A stretch of 64,000 nucleotides of DNA from Paenibacillus dendritiformis (GCF_945605565.1 NZ_OX216966.1:1857501-1921500); one strand, 5' to 3'; counted from the first letter of the stretch, positions 8,671 to 17,676 are shown. Made by a program: numbers and translations. Notes: generated by a model not told the origin, from the letters alone.

Positions 8671-8726
8671 AAAAAGCAAAAAAGCACCTGCAAGAAGGGC
8701 CGTTAAGCCCATTCTTGCGGGTGCTT
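8671..8726 (-). terminator. 19-bp terminator-like hairpin in the leader of the coiled-coil gene
   Basis: Positions 8682-8726 form a 19-bp stem (AAGCACCTGCAAGAA with TTCTTGCGGGTGCTT, plus GGGC/GCCC) with one bulge. On the minus strand it is followed by TTTTTTGCTTTTT. It lies between the promoter at 8761-8789 and the gene start at 8594. A competing stem (CTTGCG at about 8731-8736 with CGCAAG within the hairpin) is possible, which suggests attenuation rather than simple termination. Confidence 0.65.
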
Positions 8727-8760
8727 CCATCGCAAGTGCCGTTATTTGTCATTCAAGTTA

Positions 8761-8789
8761 ATGATATGAAAGAATGCGAGGCTTGTCAA
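8761..8789 (-). promoter_or_regulatory. Strong SigA promoter of the coiled-coil gene
   Basis: TTGACA (8784-8789), a 17-base spacer and TATCAT (8761-8766) on the minus strand. The -35 is perfect and the -10 differs from consensus at one base. The transcript would have a leader of about 160 nt holding the hairpin. Confidence 0.7.
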
Positions 8790-8879
8790 GGCGAACAGAC
8801 TATGAGAGTGTCAAACTTCGCAAAACTTGTATGGAGAGGCTTGATAGCACCTATAGAGTGCTTTATTGGGAAGAGGGGT

Positions 8880-9046
8880 TTGTCGAAATATGGGAGATAG
8901 GAGCATGCGATTGCCGTTCTTTCTGCCCATGTAATTAGTCGGCTGCTGTTTCCAGTTCAGGACTATTCTCTCTGTCAACAGATAGGCCGTATGGTTATTA
9001 TGATGAGGTCTTAACATTTACTACAGATATTAGGGGGATATTCGCA
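8880..9046 (+). promoter_or_regulatory. Upstream region shared with the paralogue at 5262
   Basis: This segment aligns with 5094-5261 (TGTCGAA, TAATTAGTCG, GGACTATT, TATGGTTATTATG in the same order and spacing). It carries the ribosome site AGGGGGAT before a TTG start. It probably holds the promoter of the second lipoprotein gene. Confidence 0.55.
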
Positions 9047-9847
9047 TTGAGAAAGTGGGTAATTGCATTATTAGGAGCCGTTGTGGCCTTCGGTCTTACG
9101 GCTTGCGGCGGCAGTGACGTCGACGCGGCCATTACGGCAGACGAACTGCTGGCAAAGACGATAGATGCCAACCAGAAGATGAAGAGCTTCTCGATGGAAG
9201 GAACTGCGATCGATAAGATTACGGACGGTATAGGAGAGCAGAAGGAAGAGAGGCAATTGGAATCAACCATAAAGCTGGACCTGAACAAAGAGCCGTTCGG
9301 CATGTACTATGAGAATAGGAGAGTGTATGGAGGGCGAGAGGAAGTTCAGCAAACGTTGTACGTTGAGGGGGAGGAAGCCTATGTGAACCTCGGCGACGGA
9401 TGGTATGAATATCCGGAAGAGATGGTTGACGAGCGGCTGGAAAGACTCGAAATATTCGCGCATCCCGAGAACCAGTTGGAGCTGTTCCGATCGAGGGCCC
9501 AAGATATGAATGTGAAGGCGCGCGGCAATAAGTATGTGTTGACGGCTGATCTGACCGGCGAGGGAATTCAGGAACTGGTTAAAGGATTGATAAGTCAGGC
9601 AGGCAGCGGCGAACAGGAACATATGAAATGGTTTTTGGAAGCATTGCATGCAAAAAATATAAAAGCTTCGTTTCTTATTTATAAAGATTCGTTCCTGTTG
9701 GTTCAAGCGGAAGTAAGTATCATTTTGGAACCGAAAGAATATGGAAAGTATTCTACTCAAGAACTAGTGACGAAAAGATCATTCTCCCGCCACGATAAAG
9801 TGGGCGTAATCAAGATTCCGCAAAAGGTGATTGACAGCGCGAAATAG
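9047..9847 (+). CDS. Secreted lipoprotein, paralogue of the 5262 gene
   Basis: This 266-residue lipoprotein has lipobox GLTAC and a TTG start after TTAGGGGGATA. It follows the 5262 product through most of its length: ADELLAKT...NQKMKSFSMEG, KEPFGMYYE, KYVLTADLTGEGIQEL, AGSGEQ, and a C-terminal FSRHDKVGVIKIPQKVIDSA. The middle is more diverged. It should sit on the outer membrane face with an LppX/DUF6612-like fold and unknown ligand. It arose by duplication that included the upstream region; the copies are now separated by hisS and the coiled-coil gene, both on the opposite strand. Confidence 0.72.
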   Translation: MRKWVIALLGAVVAFGLTACGGSDVDAAITADELLAKTIDANQKMKSFSMEGTAIDKITDGIGEQKEERQLESTIKLDLNKEPFGMYYENRRVYGGREEVQQTLYVEGEEAYVNLGDGWYEYPEEMVDERLERLEIFAHPENQLELFRSRAQDMNVKARGNKYVLTADLTGEGIQELVKGLISQAGSGEQEHMKWFLEALHAKNIKASFLIYKDSFLLVQAEVSIILEPKEYGKYSTQELVTKRSFSRHDKVGVIKIPQKVIDSAK

Positions 9848-9855
9848 TATAACCA

Positions 9856-10062
9856 GACAACCGCCATATCCGGGAAGGTGCGGCGGATGTCGGCGAATAC
9901 GGCGTGCATTTGGGCAGCGGCAGCGTCTACAAGGTAGCGGCCGGCGCTTGGTATATTATCCCGGTTCATTCGCAGCATCAGGGCCTGCTCTTCCCGTCGC
10001 TCCTAGATGAGCTTTTAACTACATCCGGTCCTTGCTCTGATGACAGGGGCCGGGCTGATTAG
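9856..10062 (+). pseudogene. Possible remnant of a small protein gene
   Basis: A frame without a start reads DNRHIREG, GEYGVHLGSGSVYKV, AAGAWYIIPVHSQHQG, LLFPSLLDELL, then runs to TAG at 10060. The composition looks protein-like, but there is no start or ribosome site and I recognise no family. It overlaps the decayed terminator copy after the 9047 gene. It may be the C-terminal end of a deleted gene, or chance. Confidence 0.25.
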
Positions 10063-10075
10063 AGGAATTTTAGCG

Positions 10076-10265
10076 AAATCCTGCACCCGCGCAGGATTTT
10101 TTTGCTTTAGCTGGCCGATTTGGCAGAATTACTGCAAAACTACATCAATTCCACCCGATTTCCTCCGATTCAAGCCGCAATAGCTTAAATTCCTGCACAT
10201 TTGCAGCTTTCCTTCTGCCAAGTAGGGGGACCGGCCGAAATCCTGCAGAATGGCAGCATTCCCTT
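10076..10265. repeat. Short palindromic repeat cluster A (about 4 copies)
   Basis: Copies near 10076, 10121, 10187 and 10232 share the pattern (A)AATCCTGC-N4to6-GCAG-AATT, an imperfect palindrome. The first copy (10076-10103) is a perfect 9-bp hairpin followed by T and could act as terminator for the 9047 gene. The same family occurs at 21452-21642 and 44881-45677. The rest of this gap, 10266-10455, shows nothing identifiable. Confidence 0.6.
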
Positions 10266-10455
10266 TTACCATGAAGCAGCTTTGCCCCAAAAACGGCATA
10301 TGCCGGGGTGATTTGCACCGTCCTCACTGTCCATCCCGGGCTTGTTCCAGAAGCCGGGTTATCAAGAAAGCGGGCATAGGCTGAGCCGCGACGATTATAC
10401 GTCGTCCAGAGGGGAAATTCCTGCTCCATTTTAAAATTATATTTTATAAAAACTA

Positions 10456-10485
10456 TTGATATTTAAAATAATGTTTCAATATGAT
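10456..10485 (+). promoter_or_regulatory. Promoter of the GHL10/SLH gene
   Basis: TTGATA (10456-10461), 18 bases, TATGAT (10480-10485). The transcript would have a leader of about 135 nt containing a mini-ORF at 10534-10569 (MISVRYAWQHD) behind a strong AAAGGAGGG. Confidence 0.5.
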
Positions 10486-10625
10486 AGGGAGTAACAGCCG
10501 CGAGCTGTTCAGATGAGAGTAAAGGAGGGAGCAATGATATCTGTTCGCTATGCTTGGCAGCATGATTGACAACACGGAAGAAGCTAAGAAGTGATCAATC
10601 ATCTCATTAGGGAGTGAATGAACGA

Positions 10626-13600
10626 ATGAACAGGACACGGCATTCATTTCACGGCAGGGCGATGATGTCTCTTATGGTGGCGCTTATTCTTTTGCTGGGG
10701 ACGGGGTTAACCGGATTTGGAAGCGCTTCACCGCTTGTCCATGCGGAAGAAGCGGACGGAGCGGGGCCGATCGTGCTGGAGGAATTCGAGAATCTCGAGA
10801 ACCTGCGGGCCAGCCATGTCAGAGCCAATTCCGCCGAATTGAGCCTGGTCAGCCGGCCGGAGACCATCTATCACGGTCATCATGCGGTAAAGCTGAGCTA
10901 TGACTTTATCGGCCAACCGGATACATCGGCAGCGTATGTGAACTTCTATAATCCGGATGGCACAAGGGGGAGGGTGATCCCGGGCAAGCCCCGGAAGCTA
11001 GGCGTATGGGTGTATGGCAATAAAAACAATAACTGGCTGCGTGCAGCCGTGGCGGATGGGAGCGACAAGGCTTTACCTGCGATTGATTTTACGACATCAT
11101 CGGGCTTCAATTGGCAGGGATGGAAATATGTCGCCGCTGACGTTCCGCAAAATATACAATGGCCTCTGAAGCTGAACCAGATCTATATGGCCGCGACAAA
11201 AGCGGAAAACAAAAACAACGGAGCCATCTATTTCGATCGGCTGTCCGCTATCTATGCAAGCTCACCGATTCTTCAGCTGGACATCGCTGGATTGCCGCCG
11301 CAAATGCAGGCCGGGAGCAGCCAAGCGGTTCAAGTCGTTGAGACGCGCAACGGCAGTACGGCTCCCCAGCGGATCGAGAGAGGCGTCCACCTGACCAGCA
11401 GCGACGAGAGTGTCGCAACGGTGACAAGGGCGACGTATGATTCGATCACGGCCGTCGGTGTCGGCACGGCCATTATTACGGCCGAATACGGCGATGCGCC
11501 CCCGGTCCGGGTGACGCTGACCGTGACAGAGGATGCGCCGGAGCTGGAGCGGATTGAGGTGTCCGGCCCGCAGAAGATGGTGCGGACGGCGACCGGCGCT
11601 TTGAAGGCGTATGCGGTCTACGCGGGTAGCGAGGCGCCGGTGGAAATGTTCGGCGGCGCCAACTTCGCCAGCAGCCGGCCGGAAGTGGTGGGCGTCGATG
11701 ACCGCGGCGGGCTTGAAGCGCGGGCGATAGGGGCGGCGGCGATTACGGTTACGTCTGTAACCTACCGCAACATCTCGACGGTGCATGAGATCGAGGTGAC
11801 TGAACCGATACCCGAGCTGGAGAGCATCCAATTGCGCGGCTTGAGTGCGGTCATGATCGGCGGATCGTTCGAGACGGAGGTGTACGGCACCTATTCGTGG
11901 GTGGAGGAGCCAGTCAAAATTACAGAAGGCGTGAAGTATACGAGCAGCAATCCGGAGGTAGCCTCGGTCGATGAGAACGGGACGGTGACCGGAATGAAGG
12001 TAGGTGGAACGCGCATTATGGCAACGTATGAGGGCAAGACCAGCTCCGTGTATGTTGTAGTCAATAAGTCGGCAGTTATTCCGAAGGCGGAGATGAGAGC
12101 GGCGTGGATCGCGACGGTGGAAAATATCGATTGGCCGGCGAAGGGCACGACCGGCGCAGAGGAGCAGAAGCAGCAGTACAGGAAGCTGCTCGACGAGCTG
12201 CAGGCCGCGGGAATGAACGCGGTCATAATGCAGATTAAGCCGACGGCGGATGCCTTCTACCCGTCGGAATACGGCCCATGGTCGGAGTGGCTGACGGGCG
12301 TGCAGGGACAAGATCCGGGGTATGATCCGCTCGCCTTCATGCTGGAGGAGACCCATAAGCGGAATATGGAATTCCATGCCTGGTTCAATCCGTACCGCGT
12401 CAGCATGCAGAGCGATATCGAGCGGCTGGTGGAGGATCATCCGGCGCGGAAGCGTTCGGACTGGGTCCTCTCGTTCGGGGGCAAGCTGTATTTCGATCCG
12501 GGCAATCCGGAGGCGCGGCAATTCATCACGGACAGCATCATGGAGGTAGTGAAGAAGTACGACATCGATGCCGTTCATTTCGATGATTACTTCTACCCGT
12601 ATCCGATCCAGGGCACTGAATTCCCGGACAATGTCTCGTATGCCAAGTACGGGGCGGGATTCCCGGACCGGGCCGCCTGGCGCCGGGACAATGTGAACCA
12701 GTTCATTCGCGGCATAAGCGAGGAGATTAAGCGGGAGAAGAGCTACGTCAAGTTCGGCATCAGCCCGTTCGGCATCTGGAGGAACAAGAGCGATGATCCG
12801 TCAGGCTCCGATACGAACGGATCGAGAAGCTATGATAATCAATATGCCGATTCGAAAAAATGGGTGGAGGAGGAATGGATCGATTACATCACTCCTCAGA
12901 TCTATTGGTATATGGGCTATTCTCCGGCCGCCTATGACATATTGATTGCCTGGTGGAGCGGAGTGACGGCTGGCAAGAACGTGCATCTGTACAGCGGCCA
13001 GGCGATCTACCGCATCGGACAGGGAGACGGGTGGATGGATCCGGAGGAAATGCCGAACCAGGTGAACTTCAACCGCAATTTCGCGGAAGTGTCCGGCAGC
13101 ATGTATTTCAGCGCCCAATGGTTCGCCGCCAATCCGCTTGGCTTCACCGATCGTCTGCGCAGCGATCTGTACCGGTATCCGGCGCTCGTGCCGGCGATGC
13201 CTTGGCTTGATGCGCAGGCTCCAGCCGCGCCTTCCGGGGTATCGGCCCGCAATGCTGGCGGAGGCGTCGAGCTGAAGTGGAAGACGGCGAGCGATGAGTC
13301 GTACTATGCCGTCTACCGGTTCGAGGGCAAGACCGCGGGCAGCATTGCAGACCCGGCTCATCTGCTTGGCACGATGCGCAAGCAGTCCGGGCAAGCGATG
13401 CAGGCTTACGTGGATCGCACGGCAACGAAGGGACAACAATACACGTATGTGGTGACCGCCGTCGATCGGCTTCATAACGAGAGTGCTGCCAGTGAAGCGG
13501 TCACCTTGACGGCAGCGGAACCGACCGATCCGAAGCCGCCGCCGTCCGATCCGCCGTCATCGTCCGGCGGTTCCTCCTCGTCTCCGTCGCCAGCGCCTTC

Positions 13601-14216
13601 CAAGCCATCACCGCCTGCGGCGCCGACGACGCCGACGGTGCCGCCTGTTGAACCGGCTGTTCCGGTCTTCCCGGATCTTGCCCCGGTAGCCTGGGCGCAG
13701 GAGGCCGTTCAGCAATTGGCGGCGCTCGGCATCGTCAAGGGGGATATGGACGGCAAGTTCCGGCCGCTGAAGCCGGTGACGCGCGCCGAGTTCGTGGCGA
13801 TGCTCGTCCGCGCCTTCGATCTGCAGGATGACGGCACGGCGCTCAACTGGAAGGATGTGAAGGAGACGGATTGGCATTATACCGTCATCGCGGCAGCGAA
13901 GCAGGCCGGGCTGGTGCAGGGCACGGGCAAGGACAGATTCGAGCCGAACCGGCCAATCACCCGCCAGGAGATGGCGGTAATGGCTGGGAAGGCGCTTGCC
14001 GCCTTCACGAGCACGCCGGCGGCGAGGGACGCGGAGTCGGTATTGGCCCGGTTCAAGGATCGGGAAGCGATCGCTTCCTATGCCGCCGAGGCGGTTGCGA
14101 TGCTCGCACAGGAAGGCATCGTGAAGGGAACAGGCAGCGGCCTGTTCCATCCGAAGGGCGAGGCGAACCGGGCGCAGGCCGCCGTCATCGTCTGGAAGAT
14201 CGTGCAGAAGAAGTAA
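10626..14216 (+). CDS. SLH-anchored GHL10-type glycoside hydrolase
   Basis: This roughly 1196-residue cell-surface enzyme has a signal peptide (to about residue 40), a galactose-binding-like beta-sandwich (about 45-215), three BIG2/Ig-like domains (about 220-485), a family-10-like glycosyl hydrolase (GHL10, DUF187-type) TIM barrel starting MRAAWIATVENIDWP (about 490-860), an FN3 domain (about 870-960), a Pro/Ser linker, and three SLH motifs (about 1015-1196; TRAEFVAMLVRA, TRQEMAVMAGKA, NRAQAAVIVWK). SLH domains bind pyruvylated secondary cell-wall polymer, so the enzyme should be fixed to the wall and act on envelope or environmental polysaccharide. A GTG at 10614 is possible, but ATG 10626 is better spaced from AGGGAG. 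It is followed by a terminator. Confidence 0.85.
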   Translation: MNRTRHSFHGRAMMSLMVALILLLGTGLTGFGSASPLVHAEEADGAGPIVLEEFENLENLRASHVRANSAELSLVSRPETIYHGHHAVKLSYDFIGQPDTSAAYVNFYNPDGTRGRVIPGKPRKLGVWVYGNKNNNWLRAAVADGSDKALPAIDFTTSSGFNWQGWKYVAADVPQNIQWPLKLNQIYMAATKAENKNNGAIYFDRLSAIYASSPILQLDIAGLPPQMQAGSSQAVQVVETRNGSTAPQRIERGVHLTSSDESVATVTRATYDSITAVGVGTAIITAEYGDAPPVRVTLTVTEDAPELERIEVSGPQKMVRTATGALKAYAVYAGSEAPVEMFGGANFASSRPEVVGVDDRGGLEARAIGAAAITVTSVTYRNISTVHEIEVTEPIPELESIQLRGLSAVMIGGSFETEVYGTYSWVEEPVKITEGVKYTSSNPEVASVDENGTVTGMKVGGTRIMATYEGKTSSVYVVVNKSAVIPKAEMRAAWIATVENIDWPAKGTTGAEEQKQQYRKLLDELQAAGMNAVIMQIKPTADAFYPSEYGPWSEWLTGVQGQDPGYDPLAFMLEETHKRNMEFHAWFNPYRVSMQSDIERLVEDHPARKRSDWVLSFGGKLYFDPGNPEARQFITDSIMEVVKKYDIDAVHFDDYFYPYPIQGTEFPDNVSYAKYGAGFPDRAAWRRDNVNQFIRGISEEIKREKSYVKFGISPFGIWRNKSDDPSGSDTNGSRSYDNQYADSKKWVEEEWIDYITPQIYWYMGYSPAAYDILIAWWSGVTAGKNVHLYSGQAIYRIGQGDGWMDPEEMPNQVNFNRNFAEVSGSMYFSAQWFAANPLGFTDRLRSDLYRYPALVPAMPWLDAQAPAAPSGVSARNAGGGVELKWKTASDESYYAVYRFEGKTAGSIADPAHLLGTMRKQSGQAMQAYVDRTATKGQQYTYVVTAVDRLHNESAASEAVTLTAAEPTDPKPPPSDPPSSSGGSSSSPSPAPSKPSPPAAPTTPTVPPVEPAVPVFPDLAPVAWAQEAVQQLAALGIVKGDMDGKFRPLKPVTRAEFVAMLVRAFDLQDDGTALNWKDVKETDWHYTVIAAAKQAGLVQGTGKDRFEPNRPITRQEMAVMAGKALAAFTSTPAARDAESVLARFKDREAIASYAAEAVAMLAQEGIVKGTGSGLFHPKGEANRAQAAVIVWKIVQKK

Positions 14217-14256
14217 TAACTGTTGCCGAAGGAAAAACGGAACAGGCTATGTCATA

Positions 14257-14287
14257 TAACCCCGGGTGCTCCCGGGGTTAACTTTTT
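14257..14287. terminator. Intrinsic terminator after the GHL10 gene
   Basis: A perfect 10-bp stem TAACCCCGGG/CCCGGGGTTA with a 4-base loop, followed by five T on the plus strand. Confidence 0.85.
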
Positions 14288-14399
14288 CCCTGAATTGTAA
14301 CAAAAGGGCATCATCGGGCGGATTGTCGCGGCCTTCGAATTGGGATAGAATGGGAAGGAATATTTGGAAAATTTATCATTCGAATAGGAAGCGAAACAT

Positions 14400-15725
14400 A
14401 TGAACAACAAAAGCTGGCTCATATCGGCGGCGGGCCTGCTCCTCCTGCTCGGACTGGCTGCCTGCGAGGCGAAGGAATCGCCAAGCGGGACAAGCGGGAG
14501 CATTTCCGCTCAGGCGGAGCCGAAGCAGACGGAGAATCCCGCGCCAGCCGGTGGAGGGAGGAAGATTTTGGACCCGGACAAGCTGACGTTGACGGAGGAA
14601 CAGAAGCGCGAGGACTTTGAAGCGATGGTGCGCATCATCAAGGACAACTCCCCGTTCCTCCAGGTCAATCAGCGCGTCCATCATACCGACTGGCTGCAGA
14701 ACGTGGATCGCTATGAGCAGTTTGTGCTGCAGGCGAACACCGATCAAGAGTTCAGAGACAAGATGAACACGGTTCTGAGCGATTTGAACAATGGACATAC
14801 GTACTTTTTGGATAAATCCTCCTATGAAAACATGAAGCGAACGTATGCTGATATAAAAGGAAGAGAGCTGTGGCATCAGCAGTTAAACCAGCCGCATGTG
14901 GAAGCGCGTTATTCCGGTACTTGGGACGCGAAGTCGGGTCTGTCCCGGGGATCCGTTTTCGGAGGATGGTCAGCTTTGCCCATGACTCGAATCCTGGAGG
15001 AAGGCAAGCTGGCTTATGTGTCCATTCCGAGCCTGTCTCATGATCGAATCGAAGCGGATATAAACGCGGTGCTTGCGCCTTTTCTGGAGAAGATTCGAAG
15101 CTATGACGCGCTCATTATCGATATCCGGGGCAATGGCGGCGGATCGACGTCCTATTGGGGTATGCTCGTGCCGCAGCTCATGAAGGAGCCTCTGACTTCG
15201 GTAAGTTATTTCCTTTTCCGCAAGGGAGAGCTGGCCCAGCAGTATGCCCATTCGGCTTATGCACCGGAGCAGTTGCTTCCTGTCGCTCAACTGAAGGAAG
15301 AATTGGGATCGGTCGAGTTGGCGCCGGAGATCGAGACGGATTTCCAAAATTATATTAAAAACACGATAACAGTATCCCCTGATGCGGGCAAGGAATTCCG
15401 CGGGCGAATCTACATGCTCGTCGACGGGGACGTGTACTCGTCAGCGGAAGCGTGGGCGGTGTTCGCCAAGAGCACGGGCTGGGCGACCTTGGTCGGAGAA
15501 CGGACTGGCGGGGATGGAATCGGGATCGACCCGCTGATCGCCTCCTTGCCCCATAGCGGCTACGCCTTCCGCTTGCCTGCCGTCATGGGCTTAACCTCGT
15601 CGGGAGTCATTAATGAAGAGCGGCAGACGGAGCCCGATATGGAAGTCAGTGCCGTCAAGACCGGGAATCTGCTGGAAGACCCTGCTGTAGAGGCCGTGAT
15701 TCAGGAGGAGAAGAAGCACAGGTAG
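14400..15725 (+). CDS. S41 (tail-specific/IRBP-type) peptidase lipoprotein
   Basis: This 441-residue exported protease has a lipoprotein signal ending GLAAC. The S41 core has IDIRGNGGGSTSYWG (about residue 240) and the nucleophile region VDGDVYSSAEAWA with Ser near residue 345, followed by GERTGGDGIG. A preceding helical domain (LTEEQKREDFEAMVRIIKDN) resembles the N-terminal part of S41 lipoproteins, and there is no PDZ domain. It should cleave proteins or peptides outside the membrane. ATG 14400 follows AGGAAGCG. It stands alone between two terminator or leader regions, so no partner is suggested. Confidence 0.82.
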   Translation: MNNKSWLISAAGLLLLLGLAACEAKESPSGTSGSISAQAEPKQTENPAPAGGGRKILDPDKLTLTEEQKREDFEAMVRIIKDNSPFLQVNQRVHHTDWLQNVDRYEQFVLQANTDQEFRDKMNTVLSDLNNGHTYFLDKSSYENMKRTYADIKGRELWHQQLNQPHVEARYSGTWDAKSGLSRGSVFGGWSALPMTRILEEGKLAYVSIPSLSHDRIEADINAVLAPFLEKIRSYDALIIDIRGNGGGSTSYWGMLVPQLMKEPLTSVSYFLFRKGELAQQYAHSAYAPEQLLPVAQLKEELGSVELAPEIETDFQNYIKNTITVSPDAGKEFRGRIYMLVDGDVYSSAEAWAVFAKSTGWATLVGERTGGDGIGIDPLIASLPHSGYAFRLPAVMGLTSSGVINEERQTEPDMEVSAVKTGNLLEDPAVEAVIQEEKKHR

Positions 15726-15773
15726 CCACAGAGGTGAAGAGAGCTAATTTTCGGAAAAGTTCCATGCCCGCCC

Positions 15774-15802
15774 TTGCTCTTGGGATGGACCTGTGTTAGG
15801 AT
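15774..15802 (+). promoter_or_regulatory. Promoter of the hflX leader transcript
   Basis: TTGCTC (15774-15779), 17 bases, TAGGAT (15797-15802). The expected start near 15809 lies 26 bases before the leader ORF. The match is moderate. Confidence 0.45.
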
Positions 15803-15834
15803 AGGGATAACTTTGACAGAACGGAGGGTCACCG

Positions 15835-15900
15835 ATGATTGACATGGCAACCATCTTCCGCTTGGGAAGAATCCGATTGAACGTATATGACACTAACTGA
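15835..15900 (+). CDS. 21-residue leader peptide upstream of hflX
   Basis: A short ORF with an excellent ribosome site (GGAGGG, 6-base spacer). It begins MIDMATIF, continues RLGRIRLN and ends VYDTN. It contains an R-I-R segment (residues 12-14), the Arg/Lys-X-Arg/Lys pattern at which macrolide-bound ribosomes are known to stall in erm-type leaders. A hairpin (15915-15932) begins 15 bases after the stop and further terminator-like structures follow before hflX. Listeria HflXr, a related ribosome-splitting factor, is controlled by antibiotic-sensing attenuation, so a similar role is likely. Inference only; no stalling data exist here. Confidence 0.6.
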   Translation: MIDMATIFRLGRIRLNVYDTN

Positions 15901-15914
15901 ATAGTGCTCATTTG

Positions 15915-16022
15915 CTCTGCCTGTGTGCAGAGTGATCGGGAATGGTCTGCCTTGGTTGCTCAGAGGAACCCTAATATGTTGCGCGACAGAAGAGGGAGGG
16001 ACGATGCCTGCCTCTTTTGTTG
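15915..16022 (+). promoter_or_regulatory. Hairpin array of the hflX leader
   Basis: CTCTGC/GCAGAG (15915-15932) forms a hairpin just after the mini-ORF. CTCAGAGG at 15959 can compete for CTCTGC. Further on, GAGGGAGG and CCTGCCTC (about 15993-16015) form a stem followed by TTTTGTTGTG, a terminator-like element. The competing pairings fit a translation-coupled attenuator. Confidence 0.5.
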
Positions 16023-16298
16023 TGCCTATATGACGCAGCACCTGCCAGGAACGAAGCGCTGGATGAAGCCGCTTCTTCTTCGGCGAACGCCTTCTTTCGT
16101 GCGCCCGCCTGCTCCGTAACGGGAGTCTGCTGGCCGCGATCGGCCTTCGCTCTTACTCGGATATTGGCGGGATAGAAGGCTTGCGGGGTGACCGTGATTT
16201 CACGCGTGCCGTGAGGGGTATCCTTATATGCAGGGATGCGCTGCTATGCTCCTCTGCAAGCGGCTCCGTTGCGGGGCTCGTCTTCCGATGACTCGAAG

Positions 16299-16324
16299 CA
16301 CAGGCGGAATGCCTGTGTTTTTTT
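16299..16324 (+). terminator. Intrinsic terminator just before hflX
   Basis: A perfect 7-bp stem CACAGGC/GCCTGTG with a GGAAT loop, followed by seven T. No gene ends here; the only upstream transcript is the roughly 490-nt hflX leader. It therefore probably acts as the attenuator terminator, 77 bases before the hflX ATG. Confidence 0.8.
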
Positions 16325-16401
16325 GTATTGCTACTCATGATTTACAATAATGATGATCCGTGCTCAAGCGGGACTTGAGTGCGGCAACGGGGGAATAAAG
16401 T

Positions 16402-17676
16402 ATGGAACAACTTACGATACAGCCGCAAAAAGCGGTGCTGGCCGGCGTAAATCTGAATCATCAGACGGACTTCGACTATTCGATGGAGGAACTGGCGAAT
16501 CTGGCCGCAGCCTGCGGCGTGGAGGTCGTCGGCGTCGTGACGCAGAACCTGAGCAAGGTCAACACGACGCATTATATTGGCACTGGCAAGCTGCAGGATG
16601 TGACGATTATGCTGAATCAGCATGAGGCGGACATGGTCATTTTCAATGATGAGTTATCTCCTTCGCAGCTTCGCAACCTGGAAAAGGATCTCGACTGCAA
16701 GGTCGTCGATCGCACGCTGCTTATCCTCGATATTTTCGGCGAGCGGGCCAAGACGAAGGAGGCGCAGCTTCAGGTGGAAGTGGCGGAGCTGCAGTATATG
16801 CTGCCGCGCCTGGTCGGTCTCCGCGAATCGCTGGGCCGTCAGAGCGGCGGGGTCGGCACGAAGAACAGAGGGGCGGGGGAGAAAAAGCTGGAGCTGGATC
16901 GCCGCCGGATTGAGGAGCGGATTACCGCGCTGAACAAGGAGCTGGAGATACTTGTCGCCCACCGCCAGACTCAACGGAAGAAGCGGAAGAAAACCGAGCT
17001 TCCGGTCGTATCGCTCGTCGGTTACACGAACGCGGGCAAGTCGACGGTGATGAACACGCTGGTGGAGCTGTTCACCGATTCGAAGGACAAATTCGTGTTC
17101 GAGAAGGATATGCTCTTCGCCACGCTGGACACGTCTGTTCGCAGCATTGATCTGGAGGACAACAAGACATTCCTGCTGACCGATACGGTCGGCTTCGTCA
17201 GCAAGCTGCCGCATCATCTCGTCAAGGCGTTCCGCTCGACGCTCGAGGAAGTGAAAGAGGCGGACCTGCTGGTCCATGTCGTCGATTTCTCCAATCCGGA
17301 GTACGAGCAGCATATCCGCATCACGAACGAGACGCTGAAGGCGATTGGGATCGAAGGGATTCCGATGATCTATGCGTACAACAAGATCGACCTGAAGGAA
17401 GGCGCCATTCCCGAATCGCAGGATTCGATTATTTATATGGCTGCCAAGCGCAAGCAGGGCATCGATGAGCTGCTCGCCGCCATTCGCGCCCATGTGTTCA
17501 AGGATTATGTGAAATGCGAAATGCTTATTCCCTATGATCAGGGACAGCATGTGTCCTACTTGAATGAGCATGCGAACGTCCTCGCGACCGAATACGAGGA
17601 GCTGGGGACGAAGCTGACGCTGGAATGCCGTCAGAGCGATTATCAGAAATTTGCGCAGTATGTGTGCGAGGCCTAA
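16402..17676 (+). CDS. hflX: GTPase HflX, ribosome-splitting factor
   Basis: This 424-residue translational GTPase binds the 50S E-to-A site region and splits stalled or stress-arrested 70S ribosomes. The N-terminal HflX domain has HYIGTGKLQDV and NDELSPSQLRNLE. A glycine-rich basic linker (GRQSGGVGTKNRG) precedes a coiled coil. The G domain carries G1 GYTNAGKST (about residues 207-215), G3 DTVGF, and G4 NKID. Length is normal. ATG 16402 follows GGGGGAATAAAG. The gene stands behind a leader with its own small ORF and terminators, which suggests induction by ribosome-targeting stress. A terminator follows. Confidence 0.93.
   Translation: MEQLTIQPQKAVLAGVNLNHQTDFDYSMEELANLAAACGVEVVGVVTQNLSKVNTTHYIGTGKLQDVTIMLNQHEADMVIFNDELSPSQLRNLEKDLDCKVVDRTLLILDIFGERAKTKEAQLQVEVAELQYMLPRLVGLRESLGRQSGGVGTKNRGAGEKKLELDRRRIEERITALNKELEILVAHRQTQRKKRKKTELPVVSLVGYTNAGKSTVMNTLVELFTDSKDKFVFEKDMLFATLDTSVRSIDLEDNKTFLLTDTVGFVSKLPHHLVKAFRSTLEEVKEADLLVHVVDFSNPEYEQHIRITNETLKAIGIEGIPMIYAYNKIDLKEGAIPESQDSIIYMAAKRKQGIDELLAAIRAHVFKDYVKCEMLIPYDQGQHVSYLNEHANVLATEYEELGTKLTLECRQSDYQKFAQYVCEA

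Noticed and set aside
8685..8731. A 35-codon hydrophobic mini-ORF starting ATG at 8731 on the minus strand
   Set aside because: It has no ribosome site and is encoded mainly by the terminator hairpin, so the hairpin reading is preferred.
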